64,000 nt of DNA from JBBRZM01 sp963813635 (lineage in GTDB: Bacteria; Actinomycetota; Acidimicrobiia; IMCC26256; JBBRZM01). The stretch spans positions 620,001 through 684,000 of the forward strand of contig CAWEZO010000011.1 of assembly GCA_963813635.1 (NCBI GenBank). Direction: 5' to 3'. Of this stretch, positions 18,902 to 27,313 are shown piece by piece. The notes under the pieces are model-generated. The model was not told where the DNA came from. It saw nothing but the letters and a program-made list of their open reading frames with translations, and ran no database searches. Position numbers and translations under genes: made by a program. Numbering within the stretch: position 1 is the stretch's first letter; each line of letters begins with the position of its first letter.

Positions 18902-18907
18902 AGCCTA
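18902..18907 (-). promoter_or_regulatory. -10 box TAGGCT, 9 nt before the start
   Basis: TAGGCT on the minus strand is followed by exactly 9 nt and then ATG 18892. Spacing predicts a leaderless mRNA. The divergent gene has the same arrangement 109 bp away. Confidence 0.5.
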
Positions 18908-19015
18908 GAGCCTGAAGGCCCCGCAGCCGGTCCTGACACACCCGGGCGCCGGTGGACCGAGCACCGCGAGCCCAAGCACCGCAGCGGGTTGCGGTGTGAT
19001 CGCGGGCGCCGCCGC

Positions 19016-19021
19016 TAAGGT
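19016..19021 (+). promoter_or_regulatory. -10 box TAAGGT, 9 nt before the start
   Basis: TAAGGT is followed by exactly 9 nt and GTG 19031. There is no Shine-Dalgarno-like sequence in the gap, in line with leaderless initiation. Confidence 0.5.
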
Positions 19022-19030
19022 CTGATCACC

Positions 19031-20227
19031 GTGAAACGAGTTGGACGTCTGGCATTCGTGCCCCCCCGATACGGTGCCGATGTCATCGGCGGTGCCGAGA
19101 CCGTCATGCGCGAGATGGCGCACGGGCTGGCCGGGCGCGGCTGGGACGTTGACGTGCTCACCACGTGCGCCCGCGACCATTTCACCTGGGTCAACGAGTA
19201 TCCCCCCGGCGTCGAGACGGTCGACGGAGTGACGATCCGCCGGTTCCCGGCTGTGATCTCGACGCCGCGTGCGGAGCGCGCCGCGATCAGCGCCGCGATC
19301 GTCGCCGAAGCACCCGTCTCGATCGAGCTCCAACAGCGATGGATGAACGACGACGTGCGCGTGCCCGACCTGTTCCACTTCCTGCTCGACCACTCGTCCG
19401 AGTATCGGGCCATCGTGGTCGCGCCCTACCTGTTCTGGCCCACGTTCGCGTGCGGTCAGATCGCTCCCGACCGCACGGTGCTGATGCCGTGCCTCCACGA
19501 CGAGCCCGAGGCCTATCTCGAGATCTACCAACCGGTGTTCTCGGGGGCCCGGGGCATCTGGTTCCTCTCCGCACCGGAGCAGGAGCTCGCACAACGGATC
19601 CATCCGCAGCTCCCCGCGCACGAGGTGATCGGTTCCGGCCTGCACGTGCCCGATCGATACGACCCCGAGGCGTTCCGCGCGAAGTACGGCATCGAGGGCC
19701 GCTTCGTGCTCTTTGCCGGTCGTCGAGAGGGCGGCAAGAACTGGGAGCAGCTGCTCGACGGCTTCGCGGCCGCGTCGATGTACGGCGATCTCGATCTGAA
19801 GCTCGTGACCATGGGCGCGCTCGAGGTGCGCCCGCCCGCAGTGATCGCCGACAAGGTCGTCGATCTCGGCTTCCTGCCCGACGACCAGCGCGACAACGCG
19901 TTCGCAGCGGCCGACGCGTACCTGCAGCCGTCGAAGTACGAGAGCTTCTCGCGCACGATCATGGAGGCATGGCTCGCGGGCACGCCGGTCATCGCGAATG
20001 GTGCGAGCGCGGTCAACCGTTGGCACTGCGAGCGCTCGGGTGCCGGGCTCCTCTACGACGACGACCTGGAGCTCGCGCAGTGCCTCCGCTTCGTCGCCGA
20101 GGCACCCGATGCGGCGGCGGCGCTCGCCGTCGCCGGCCGGCAGTACGTGCTCGACCACTACACCTGGCCGGCGGTGCTCGACCAGGCCGAGGCCACCATC
20201 TTCAAATGGCTTCCCGCCGGACCGTGA
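19031..20227 (+). CDS. GT4-type glycosyltransferase
   Basis: A 398-residue intact GT-B enzyme. IGGAETVMREMAHGLAGRG is the acceptor-side signature; VLMPCLHDEP and FLSAPEQELA belong to the N-terminal domain; FVLFAGRREGGKNWEQLL opens the donor domain; and PSKYESFSRTIMEAWLAG holds the E-x7-E pair typical of active GT4 enzymes. GTG start preceded by a leaderless-type promoter. The next glycosyltransferase begins 4 nt after the stop, so the two are one operon. Confidence 0.88.
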   Translation: MKRVGRLAFVPPRYGADVIGGAETVMREMAHGLAGRGWDVDVLTTCARDHFTWVNEYPPGVETVDGVTIRRFPAVISTPRAERAAISAAIVAEAPVSIELQQRWMNDDVRVPDLFHFLLDHSSEYRAIVVAPYLFWPTFACGQIAPDRTVLMPCLHDEPEAYLEIYQPVFSGARGIWFLSAPEQELAQRIHPQLPAHEVIGSGLHVPDRYDPEAFRAKYGIEGRFVLFAGRREGGKNWEQLLDGFAAASMYGDLDLKLVTMGALEVRPPAVIADKVVDLGFLPDDQRDNAFAAADAYLQPSKYESFSRTIMEAWLAGTPVIANGASAVNRWHCERSGAGLLYDDDLELAQCLRFVAEAPDAAAALAVAGRQYVLDHYTWPAVLDQAEATIFKWLPAGP

Positions 20228-20231
20228 TCCC

Positions 20232-21557
20232 GTGAGCGAACGCATTCTCATGGTCACGCCGTACCCGCCGCTCCGCGACGGGCTCGCGCACTACGCGGTG
20301 CAGGAGGTCAAGCGGCTCCGGGCTGCAGGCAACGACGTCGAAGTGCTCTCGCCCGAGCCGTCGGCCGCGCATTACCACCTCGACCTGCTCAGCCGGCGCG
20401 GGCCGCTGGCGCTCGCAAAGCGCGTCCGCGGCTACGACCGCGTGATCATCCAGTACCACCCGTCGATCTTCTACCGGCCACCGGTCACGCCCGCGCAGCA
20501 GGCACGCGTCGCCGCCGGGCTGCTGTTCGCGTTCCGGCGCGGTGGCAACGTGGAATTGCGCGTCCACGAGTTCGACATCGAAGGCGTCACGGGCTCGACG
20601 CCCGCCGCCGTCCTCACCCGAGCGATGTGGCGCGCGGCCCGCCGCATCACCGTGCACACCGAGTCGGAGCGTGACCAGCTCGCGCGGGCTTACGACGTGC
20701 CGCGCGACCGGATCGAGGTCGTCGAGCACGGCGCCCACTTCGAGGCCCGCACCACCGCGACCCACGCAGAAGCGAGAGCGCAGCTGCAACTACCCGACGA
20801 CGCCTTCGTGTTCCTGTCGATCGGCTTCATCCAGCCGCACAAGGGGTTCGACCGTGCAGTGCGTGCGTTCGGCGATCTCGCCGCGCGGGGCTGCCGGCTC
20901 GAGATCGTGGGATCGGTGCGCACCGACGACCACGACTACCAGGTGTACCTCGACGACCTGCGTGCGCTCGTCGAGGCGACGCCGGGCGTCACGCTGCACG
21001 AGGGCTACGTCAGCGACGAGCAGTTCGACACCTGGATCGTGGGGGCCGACACGCTGGTGCTGCCATACCGGCTCATCTGGTCATCCGGTGTCGCCGAACG
21101 CGCTCGGCTCTTCGGCCGTCCCGTGATCGCGACAAACGTCGGCGGCCTCGCACAGCAGATGCCACCGGGCACGCGACTCGTCGCCGACGACGGGGAGCTC
21201 CTGCGCGCGATGCGTGAGGCTGCCGGCCAGGAGACGCTCCCGGCTCGCGAGCTCGTTCCCTGGCCGGTCGGTGACCGCGACCGGATCCAGTCGGAGGTCC
21301 GAGTACGTGCCGCCGCGCTACGGGCGGCGAGCCCCGAGGCCGCCGCGATCTCGAGCGTGAGCGCACCGGTGCGCCGAATACCACCGCTCGCGCTGCCCGA
21401 CCCGACATCGGCGCGGCCCGGAGTCTCGACCCTCAAGCGTGCGGTCCGTCGGATGACCGCGTGGCAGTTCGATCCCGTCGTCGGCCAGGTGAACCGGCTC
21501 CGCCATGCCGTCATCGAGGCCCTCGAGGGGGACGACCCACCCGACGGCCGCCACTGA
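20232..21557 (+). CDS. GT4-type glycosyltransferase with extended C-terminus
   Basis: A 441-residue protein from GTG 20232. MVTPYPPLRDGLAHYAVQEV is the family start (MSHHHC-like hydrophobic strand then Gly-rich turn); VIIQYHPSIFY and VHEFDIEGVTG are in the acceptor domain; FLSIGFIQPHKGFDRAVRAF opens the donor domain; LPYRLIWSSGVAERARLFG is in the position of the donor-site motif. The last 90 residues are Pro/Ala/Arg rich and end in a charged helix that could contact membrane or partners. Coupled to the upstream GT4 gene. Confidence 0.85.
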   Translation: MSERILMVTPYPPLRDGLAHYAVQEVKRLRAAGNDVEVLSPEPSAAHYHLDLLSRRGPLALAKRVRGYDRVIIQYHPSIFYRPPVTPAQQARVAAGLLFAFRRGGNVELRVHEFDIEGVTGSTPAAVLTRAMWRAARRITVHTESERDQLARAYDVPRDRIEVVEHGAHFEARTTATHAEARAQLQLPDDAFVFLSIGFIQPHKGFDRAVRAFGDLAARGCRLEIVGSVRTDDHDYQVYLDDLRALVEATPGVTLHEGYVSDEQFDTWIVGADTLVLPYRLIWSSGVAERARLFGRPVIATNVGGLAQQMPPGTRLVADDGELLRAMREAAGQETLPARELVPWPVGDRDRIQSEVRVRAAALRAASPEAAAISSVSAPVRRIPPLALPDPTSARPGVSTLKRAVRRMTAWQFDPVVGQVNRLRHAVIEALEGDDPPDGRH

Positions 21558-21627
21558 GCGCGTTCAAGTCACCGTCCCTGACCGCCGACATCTGTAAGAC
21601 AAGTTCTCGGCGGAAAGCGACAACACC

Positions 21628-24384
21628 ATGTCCGGATATTTGGGACTGCGCGCTCGAAAGCCCTCATTTCGCCGCTTTGCCGCACTCATCACCGTGTTGC
21701 TGGTTGGTGGCCTGCTGACGACGGGCGCGGCGCATACCCGTGCCGGCGCGGCAACGACCCCGCCGACCACCACCCCGCCGGCGACGACGCCGCCGGTCCC
21801 CACGACGGCGACGCTTGCTCCACCGGCCTCACCCTCGACCACTTCGCCGGCACCGACAACGGCGCCGCCGGCCTCGACGACCACGCCGATTCCACAAAAG
21901 GTGCAGGCGCAAGTGACCGCCCAGGGTCAGATGTCGCTGCATCAGGTCGGGCCGTTCCATTCGGGCGTGTATCAATTCGTCTACAAAGACATCACGCACG
22001 AGGCGTTCTCCGGAGTCGCCGCCGGCGACGTGATGGGCAACGGCGGGATCCAGTTCGTCTCCGGTTCCATCGACGGTTACGTGCGCGTCTACAACACCTC
22101 GGGAACGGTTGTGCAGTGGTTCCGCACCGGTGCCGGCCCGGTGTACGCGACGCCCACGCTCTACGACCTCAACGGTGACGGCCGCCTCGACATCATCACC
22201 GCGAACGCAGGCACCGGTTGGGTGATCGCGTACGACGGCCCGAGCGGAGGCCAGCTGTTCTCCCAGCTCACCCCGCCCCTCAATGCCGACAGAGGTGTGT
22301 TCGCGACACCGGTCGTGGGCGACATCGACGGTGACGGCCAGCCGGAGATCGTCGTGGCGAGCTGGAACACCCACATCTACGCGTGGCACGCCAACGGGCA
22401 ACTCGTCGCCGGCTTCCCCGTCTTCCTCTTCGACACCTTGTGGTCGACCCCTGCGCTCGCCGACCTCGATGGTGATGGTCGCAAGGAGATCGTGTTCGGC
22501 GGCGACACCAGCGAGTACCCCAACTCGCCGTACTACTTCAACGGCGGTCTGGTGTGGGCGATCCGCTCCAACGGCCAGGTGCAGCCGGGTTACCCCATCC
22601 AGCTGCCGGGCCAGACGATCTGGTCGAGCCCGGCGGTCGCCGACATCAACGGCGACGGCTCGCCCGACATCGTCGTGGGCACCGGCCTCAACTGGCCCGG
22701 CCCAGCGGGCAGCGTGGTCTACGCCTTCGACCGCTGGGGCCACACTCTGCCGGGATGGCCGGTGGGCACCTCGGGGCGGGTGATGGCGTCTCCTGCGGTC
22801 GGCAACCTTTTCGGCGACAGCCAGCACCTCGAGGTCGCGGTCATGGACGAGAAGGGGTGGATCCACGTCTACAACAGCGCGGGCACCCAACTGTGGTGGG
22901 CGTGTAATCGGGACGACATGAACAACGGCTGCGCGACGGATGGCCCGCACGGTGCGGTCTCGATCGCCGACGTGAACAACGACGGCCAGCAGGACGTCGT
23001 CGGCATGGCCGAGCATTGGATGCGCGTGTTCAACGGCTTCAGCGGCGCGCTCGAGGCGAGTGTTGTGAGCGACGCCAGCACGTGGGCGCCGCCGTCGGCG
23101 CCGACGATCGTGTCGGTCAACAACAGGACCTGGATCGTGCAGGCCGCGAACCACGGCAACCTCAACTGGGCCGTCCAGCCGCTGCTCGAGCAGAACTTGT
23201 GGATCTGGAGCACCGATACGCCGCTCGGGGCGGCCGACTGGCCGACGTTCCACCAGAACATGAGCCGCTCCGGCACGATGCTCGACTCCACGAAGCCGAC
23301 GGCCTCCGTCAACGCGTTCGTGTCGAGCCAGGCAAGCACCCGGTTCACGGTGGCGTGGTCCGGCAACGATGCCGGCACCGGCGTGGCCCGCTTCGAGGTC
23401 GATTCCAAGTCGACCGGGCTGAGCTGGGCGCGCTTCAAGAGTGTCAGTCCGGCGTCCCGGTCCGGCGGCGATGCCAGCGGGAGCGCATCGTTCTACGGTG
23501 TGGCCGGCGTGTCGTACCAGTTCCGTGTGCGGGCGATTGACCGGGCCGGCAATGTCGGCGCGTGGTCGGCGATGCGCTCGACCGCCGTCGCGGTCGGCGC
23601 GACGCAGGCACACCCCGGCTTCTCGCAGATGTACGCGGTCACCTCGCAGGGCTTCATGTCGTGGGGGCAGAGCGCGCCGCAGCAGGGACCCAACTGGGGC
23701 TGGCCCATCGCACGCGGGATCGTGGCGCGTTCGGCGGGCGGCGGCTACGTGCTCGACGGTTGGGGCGGTGTGCACGCCTTCGGCGGTGCGCCGGCACTTC
23801 CGTATAACGCCTACTGGGTCGGCTGGGACATCGCGCGCGGCATTGCGCTCAACCCCGACGGCAAGGGCGGCTACGTCCTCGACGGGTTCGGTGGTTTGCA
23901 CCGGTTCGGCAACGCAGCGTCCGTCAACGCGTCCGCGTACTGGCCGGGCTCGGATATCGCACGCGGTGTTGTGCTCGCACCCAACTCGACCGCGACGCAT
24001 CCGCGCGGCTACACGCTCGACGGGTTCGGCGGCATCCATCGATTCGGCGAGGCGGCCCCGGCCACGGGTGGTGCCTTCTGGTACGGGTGGGACATCGCCC
24101 GGGCGATCGTGATGGACCCCGATGGGCATGGCGGCTACGTGCTCGACGGTTTCGGTGGGCTCCACTCGTTCAACGGCGCGCCGGCCGCTACCAAGGGCAC
24201 CGCGTACTGGTCCGGGTGGGACATCGCCCGCTCCGTGGCGATGATCAAGGACGGCGGCGCGGTGACCAAGGGCTACGTGCTCGACGGCTTCGGCGGCGTG
24301 CACACGTTCGGCGGCGCACCCGCGGTCTCGATGACGCCCTACTGGGGAGCGGATTTCACCCACGGCCTCGCCATCTCGACGTAG
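21628..24384 (+). CDS. Secreted FG-GAP/VCBS protein with Thr/Pro linker, fibronectin-like domain and propeller-like repeats
   Basis: A 918-residue protein. Signal segment about 14-33; Thr/Pro-rich stalk about 42-90; FG-GAP region with calcium loops DLNGDGRLD (180-188), DIDGDGQPE (232-240), DLDGDGRKE (279-287), DINGDGSPD (339-347) and a later DVNNDGQQD; a beta-sandwich domain near 555-650 (ASTRFTVAWSGNDAGTGVARF); then about six repeats of the VLDGWGGVHAFGGAP / YWVGWDIARG type to the C-terminus. Likely a surface-exposed binding or adhesion protein with two propeller-like units. No sortase motif is seen. It sits between the last GT4 gene and the exporter genes. Confidence 0.8.
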   Translation: MSGYLGLRARKPSFRRFAALITVLLVGGLLTTGAAHTRAGAATTPPTTTPPATTPPVPTTATLAPPASPSTTSPAPTTAPPASTTTPIPQKVQAQVTAQGQMSLHQVGPFHSGVYQFVYKDITHEAFSGVAAGDVMGNGGIQFVSGSIDGYVRVYNTSGTVVQWFRTGAGPVYATPTLYDLNGDGRLDIITANAGTGWVIAYDGPSGGQLFSQLTPPLNADRGVFATPVVGDIDGDGQPEIVVASWNTHIYAWHANGQLVAGFPVFLFDTLWSTPALADLDGDGRKEIVFGGDTSEYPNSPYYFNGGLVWAIRSNGQVQPGYPIQLPGQTIWSSPAVADINGDGSPDIVVGTGLNWPGPAGSVVYAFDRWGHTLPGWPVGTSGRVMASPAVGNLFGDSQHLEVAVMDEKGWIHVYNSAGTQLWWACNRDDMNNGCATDGPHGAVSIADVNNDGQQDVVGMAEHWMRVFNGFSGALEASVVSDASTWAPPSAPTIVSVNNRTWIVQAANHGNLNWAVQPLLEQNLWIWSTDTPLGAADWPTFHQNMSRSGTMLDSTKPTASVNAFVSSQASTRFTVAWSGNDAGTGVARFEVDSKSTGLSWARFKSVSPASRSGGDASGSASFYGVAGVSYQFRVRAIDRAGNVGAWSAMRSTAVAVGATQAHPGFSQMYAVTSQGFMSWGQSAPQQGPNWGWPIARGIVARSAGGGYVLDGWGGVHAFGGAPALPYNAYWVGWDIARGIALNPDGKGGYVLDGFGGLHRFGNAASVNASAYWPGSDIARGVVLAPNSTATHPRGYTLDGFGGIHRFGEAAPATGGAFWYGWDIARAIVMDPDGHGGYVLDGFGGLHSFNGAPAATKGTAYWSGWDIARSVAMIKDGGAVTKGYVLDGFGGVHTFGGAPAVSMTPYWGADFTHGLAIST

Positions 24385-24421
24385 GGCCGCCCGCGACACC
24401 ATTCGCGCAGAGGGTGCCGTC

Positions 24422-24427
24422 TACACT
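24422..24427 (+). promoter_or_regulatory. -10 box TACACT upstream of the exporter genes
   Basis: TACACT is followed by exactly 9 nt and a GTG (24437) that opens an 11-codon ORF ending at the wzm start. This is the same geometry as the other candidate leaderless promoters of the window. Confidence 0.45.
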
Positions 24428-24436
24428 CGAACCGTC

Positions 24437-24472
24437 GTGCTCGCCATCTTGCGGTCGCTGACCAACCTGTGA
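24437..24472 (+). CDS. Candidate 11-residue leader peptide overlapping wzm start
   Basis: GTG at 24437 opens the short frame MLAILRSLTNL, whose TGA (24470-24472) overlaps the wzm GTG (24469) as GTGA. If real, ribosomes initiating on the leaderless end would be passed to wzm by termination-reinitiation. Because indels are dense just downstream, an alternative is that this is the true N-terminus of Wzm separated by one sequence error. Confidence 0.3.
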   Translation: MLAILRSLTNL

Positions 24473-25380
24473 CTCTTGCCGCTGAATCCGCTGGTGCTCC
24501 TGACCCCAAACTGGTCGCGATCTCCGACCGCCCGGGGGCGATCCGGCGCGCCGTGCAGGTGTGGGACTACCGCGAGCTCCTCGGCAACCTGGTTCGCAAG
24601 GAGCTGAAGGTCAAGTACAAGAACAGCATCGCTCGGGTTCGTCTGGTCGCTGTTGAACCCGGCCTTGTACCTCGTCGTCTTCTACATCGTCTTCCAGTTC
24701 ATCCTCGGCTCGTCGATCGCGTACTTCCCGATCTTCCTGCTGTGCGGGCTGCTCCCGTGGAACTTCTTCTCGGCGGCCGTGTCGGCGGGGTGCACCGGCG
24801 ATCGTCGGCAACGCGTCGCTCGTGGTCAAGGTCTGGTTCCCCCGCGAGATCCTGCCGCTCGCGTCGATCGGCGCGGCGCTCGTCCACTTCGTGCCTCCAG
24901 TCCGCCGTGCTGATTGCCGCGTTGCTGCTGTTTCGCTGGATGCCGGCGTGGGAGTACCTCCCGCTCTTGATCCCCGCGCTCCTCACGATGCTCGATCTTC
25001 GTCGTCACGCTGGCGATCTTCCTCTCGGCGGTCAACGTCTACGCTCCGTGACACGCAGCACCTGCTCGAGCTGGCGCTGCTCGCGTGGTTCTGGATGACG
25101 CCGATCGTGTATCCGTACCAGCTGGTCGCCAACAAGATGGGCGCCTACGCGAGCCTCTACCTGCTCAACCCCATGACATCGGTGGTCATCACGTTCCAGC
25201 GCGCGCTGTACAACCGGACCGAGACCATCCGCGCAAACCGCCGACGCCGATCCTGCCCAACGAGTCGCCGCTCTGGTATCTGCGCAACCTCTGCTGGTGA
25301 TCGTTGCGTCGTCGGTGCTGCTGTGGGTCGCGCTCTGGATCTTCGGCCGCCTCGAGGACAACTTCGCCGAGGAGATCTGA
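24469..25380 (+). CDS. wzm: ABC-2 type polysaccharide export permease (Wzm), about seven frameshifts
   Basis: Reading across single-base indels near 24632, 24788, 24892, 24994, 25049, 25240 and 25297 gives one permease of about 300 residues: YRELLGNLVRKELKVKYKNS at the N-terminal amphipathic region, then NPALYLVVFYIVFQFILGSS, GLLPWNFFSAAVSAG, VVKVWFPREILPLA (the conserved cytoplasmic PREILPL element), LLLFRWMPAWEYLPLL, LALLAWFWMTPIVYPYQ and LLNPMTSVVITFQRAL, ending LEDNFAEEI. This is the Wzm/RfbA family that moves undecaprenyl-linked polymers across the membrane. The ATPase gene starts 2 nt later. Individual frames are too short to make a working protein as written. Confidence 0.8.
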
Positions 25381-25382
25381 GC

Positions 25383-27272
25383 GTGGGCGCGGTGATCGAG
25401 GTCGACGAGGTCAGCAAGCATTTCAAGCTCTACCGCGACAAGCGCCACATCGCTCAAGGAGCGTGTGATCCGATTCGGGCGGATGCCGCACGAAGAGTTC
25501 TGGGCGCTCCGCGACATCACGCTGCACGTCGACCAGGGCGAGACGGTCGGTCTGCTCGGGCACAACGGTTCGGGCAAGTCGACGCTGCTCAAGTGCATCG
25601 CCGGGATCCTCCGACCGACGAGCGGCACGATCCGCGAAGCGTCGGGCGTATCGCCGCCCTGCTCGAGCTCGGGTCCGGGTTCCACCCCGAGCTCACCGGC
25701 CGCGAGAACGTCTTCCTGAACGGATCGATCCTCGGGCTCTCACGAGCGAGATCGACGCGGATCTTCGACGAGATCGTCGCGTTCGCCGAGATCGAGCAGT
25801 TCATCGACAACCAGGTGAAGCACTACTCGTCGGGCATGTACGCCCGGCTTGCGCTTCGCGGTCGCGGTCAACGTCGAGCCCGAGATCCTCCTCATCGACG
25901 AGGTGCTCGCGGTCGGCGACGAGGCCTTCCAGCGCAAGTGCCTCGAGCGGATCCGAAGCGGTTCCAGCGCGAAGGGCGGACGATCCTGCTCGTGACCCAC
26001 GCGGCCGACCTCGTGCGCCAGATCTGCGATCGGGCCGCGGTGCTCGACCACGGCGACATGGTCATGGTCGGGGAGCCGGCCGACGCCGTGCTTGCATTCC
26101 GCGACACGCTGCTCAAGCGGGGCATCGAGATTCCGGAAGAGGCGCGAGGGCCGGCTTGGCGCAACACGCTCGCCGTACGGATCACGGGCGCGGACATCGA
26201 CTATCCCGACCCGGAGCGCGAGCATCTGCTGCCGAGTGAGCGGTTGCGCATCCGTATGCAGTTCGAGGCGCCCGAACCGCTCGACGACGTGGTGTTCGCG
26301 CTCAACATTCACGACCAGGACGGCAATCTCATGGTGGGCACCAACACCGATGTCCTCGGTGCCGACCTCGAGACTGTTGCCGGCTCCGGCGAGGTCGTGT
26401 TCGATCTCGGACGCGTGCCGCTGCTCGACGGGATCTACGACGTCGCGTTCGGTGTGCACGACAAGTCGGGTGGCATCGAATACGACCATCGCGAGGGTGA
26501 CGACCGCTTCCAGGTGCTCAACCCGACGCGCACCGTCGGACGAGTCGATTTCGCGCCGCAGGCGGAAGTGCACCTGGACCGGGCACGCGCCGTGGTTCAG
26601 CCGCGCGCGGGGCTGACCGAGCGACGCATCCGGGCGCGCGTGCGCCAACGCGCGACGGGCAAGGTCATGGCGCACGGCGGCGCCCCTGACTACGGCTCGC
26701 CGTCGTTCTCCTTCGACATCGCGCGCGACATCGCCGTCATGCCCGACGGCCAGGGCTATGCGGTGCTCGACGGCTGGGGTGGTGTGCACCTGTTCGGGAG
26801 CGCGTTCTACAAGCTCGCGAACCTGCCGATCGCCTACTGGCCGGGATGGGACATCGCCAACAGCATTGCGATCTCGCCATCCGGCAGGGGATTCGCCGTG
26901 CTCGACGGCTGGGGCACCGTGCACGCGGGGGCGACGCGCCTGCCATCACGCCCGCGTACTGGCAGGGATGGGACATCGCCCGCTCGCTCGCGATCAGCCC
27001 CGACGGCAAGGGTGTCTAGGTGCTCGACGGGTGGGGCGGTGTGCACACCGGTGGCTCGGCCGTCGGCCGCGGCTCGAGCGGCTACTGGCGGGGATGGGAC
27101 ATCGCGCGCGACCCGATCGTCACGCCGTCCAACGGCGGGTACGCCGTGCTCGACGGTTTGGGTGGCATCCACCGAAAGGGCGACGCGCCGGCGCCTTCGG
27201 TGTCGGCCTGGGGCCAGGCCATCGACCAGTGGTCGGCGTTGTCGTGGCGCGGCACCAGTCATTACCGGGTGA
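25383..27272 (+). CDS. wzt: Polysaccharide export ATPase (Wzt) with glycan-reading domain and C-terminal propeller-like repeats; several frameshifts and one in-frame TAG
   Basis: Order: ATPase domain with Walker A GHNGSGKST, LLELGSGFHPELTGRENV (Wzt-type signature), ABC signature YSSGMYARL, Walker B EILLIDE and switch LLVTHA; then a Wzt C-terminal beta-sandwich from LPSERLRIRMQFEAPE to DRFQVLN; then a basic linker and about four repeats of the VLDGWGGVHLFG / YWPGWDIA type. Frameshifts lie near 25455, 25640, 25740, 25760, 25860 and 25960. From 25965 to about 26930 the frame is clean, so ATPase end, sandwich, linker and the first two repeats are contiguous. Another indel near 26930 and TAG at 27017-27019 (where Tyr is expected) interrupt the rest; the true stop is uncertain. 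Confidence 0.75.
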   Translation: MGAVIEVDEVSKHFKLYRDKRHIAQGACDPIRADAARRVLGAPRHHAARRPGRDGRSARAQRFGQVDAAQVHRRDPPTDERHDPRSVGRIAALLELGSGFHPELTGRENVFLNGSILGLSRARSTRIFDEIVAFAEIEQFIDNQVKHYSSGMYARLALRGRGQRRARDPPHRRGARGRRRGLPAQVPRADPKRFQREGRTILLVTHAADLVRQICDRAAVLDHGDMVMVGEPADAVLAFRDTLLKRGIEIPEEARGPAWRNTLAVRITGADIDYPDPEREHLLPSERLRIRMQFEAPEPLDDVVFALNIHDQDGNLMVGTNTDVLGADLETVAGSGEVVFDLGRVPLLDGIYDVAFGVHDKSGGIEYDHREGDDRFQVLNPTRTVGRVDFAPQAEVHLDRARAVVQPRAGLTERRIRARVRQRATGKVMAHGGAPDYGSPSFSFDIARDIAVMPDGQGYAVLDGWGGVHLFGSAFYKLANLPIAYWPGWDIANSIAISPSGRGFAVLDGWGTVHAGATRLPSRPRTGRDGTSPARSRSAPTARVSRCSTGGAVCTPVARPSAAARAATGGDGTSRATRSSRRPTAGTPCSTVWVASTERATRRRLRCRPGARPSTSGRRCRGAAPVITG

Positions 27273-27313
27273 CAAGTCTGTACGCGCGTTCCGCGCTCTC
27301 GGAGGCGCGAGGC

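Noticed and set aside
21829..24402. Long antisense frame of 857 codons opposite the FG-GAP gene
   Set aside because: Stops are rare in GC-rich sequence; the translation is Arg/His/Asp rich with no motif, while the plus frame has a signal peptide and calcium loops.
24632..25965. Programmed ribosomal frameshifting in wzm/wzt
   Set aside because: Many shifts of both signs, without slippery heptamers or following structures, fit sequence errors better.
14950..27200. Tandem DNA repeat array
   Set aside because: The protein repeats are similar, but the nucleotide copies have diverged, so there is no satellite-like or CRISPR-like repeat.
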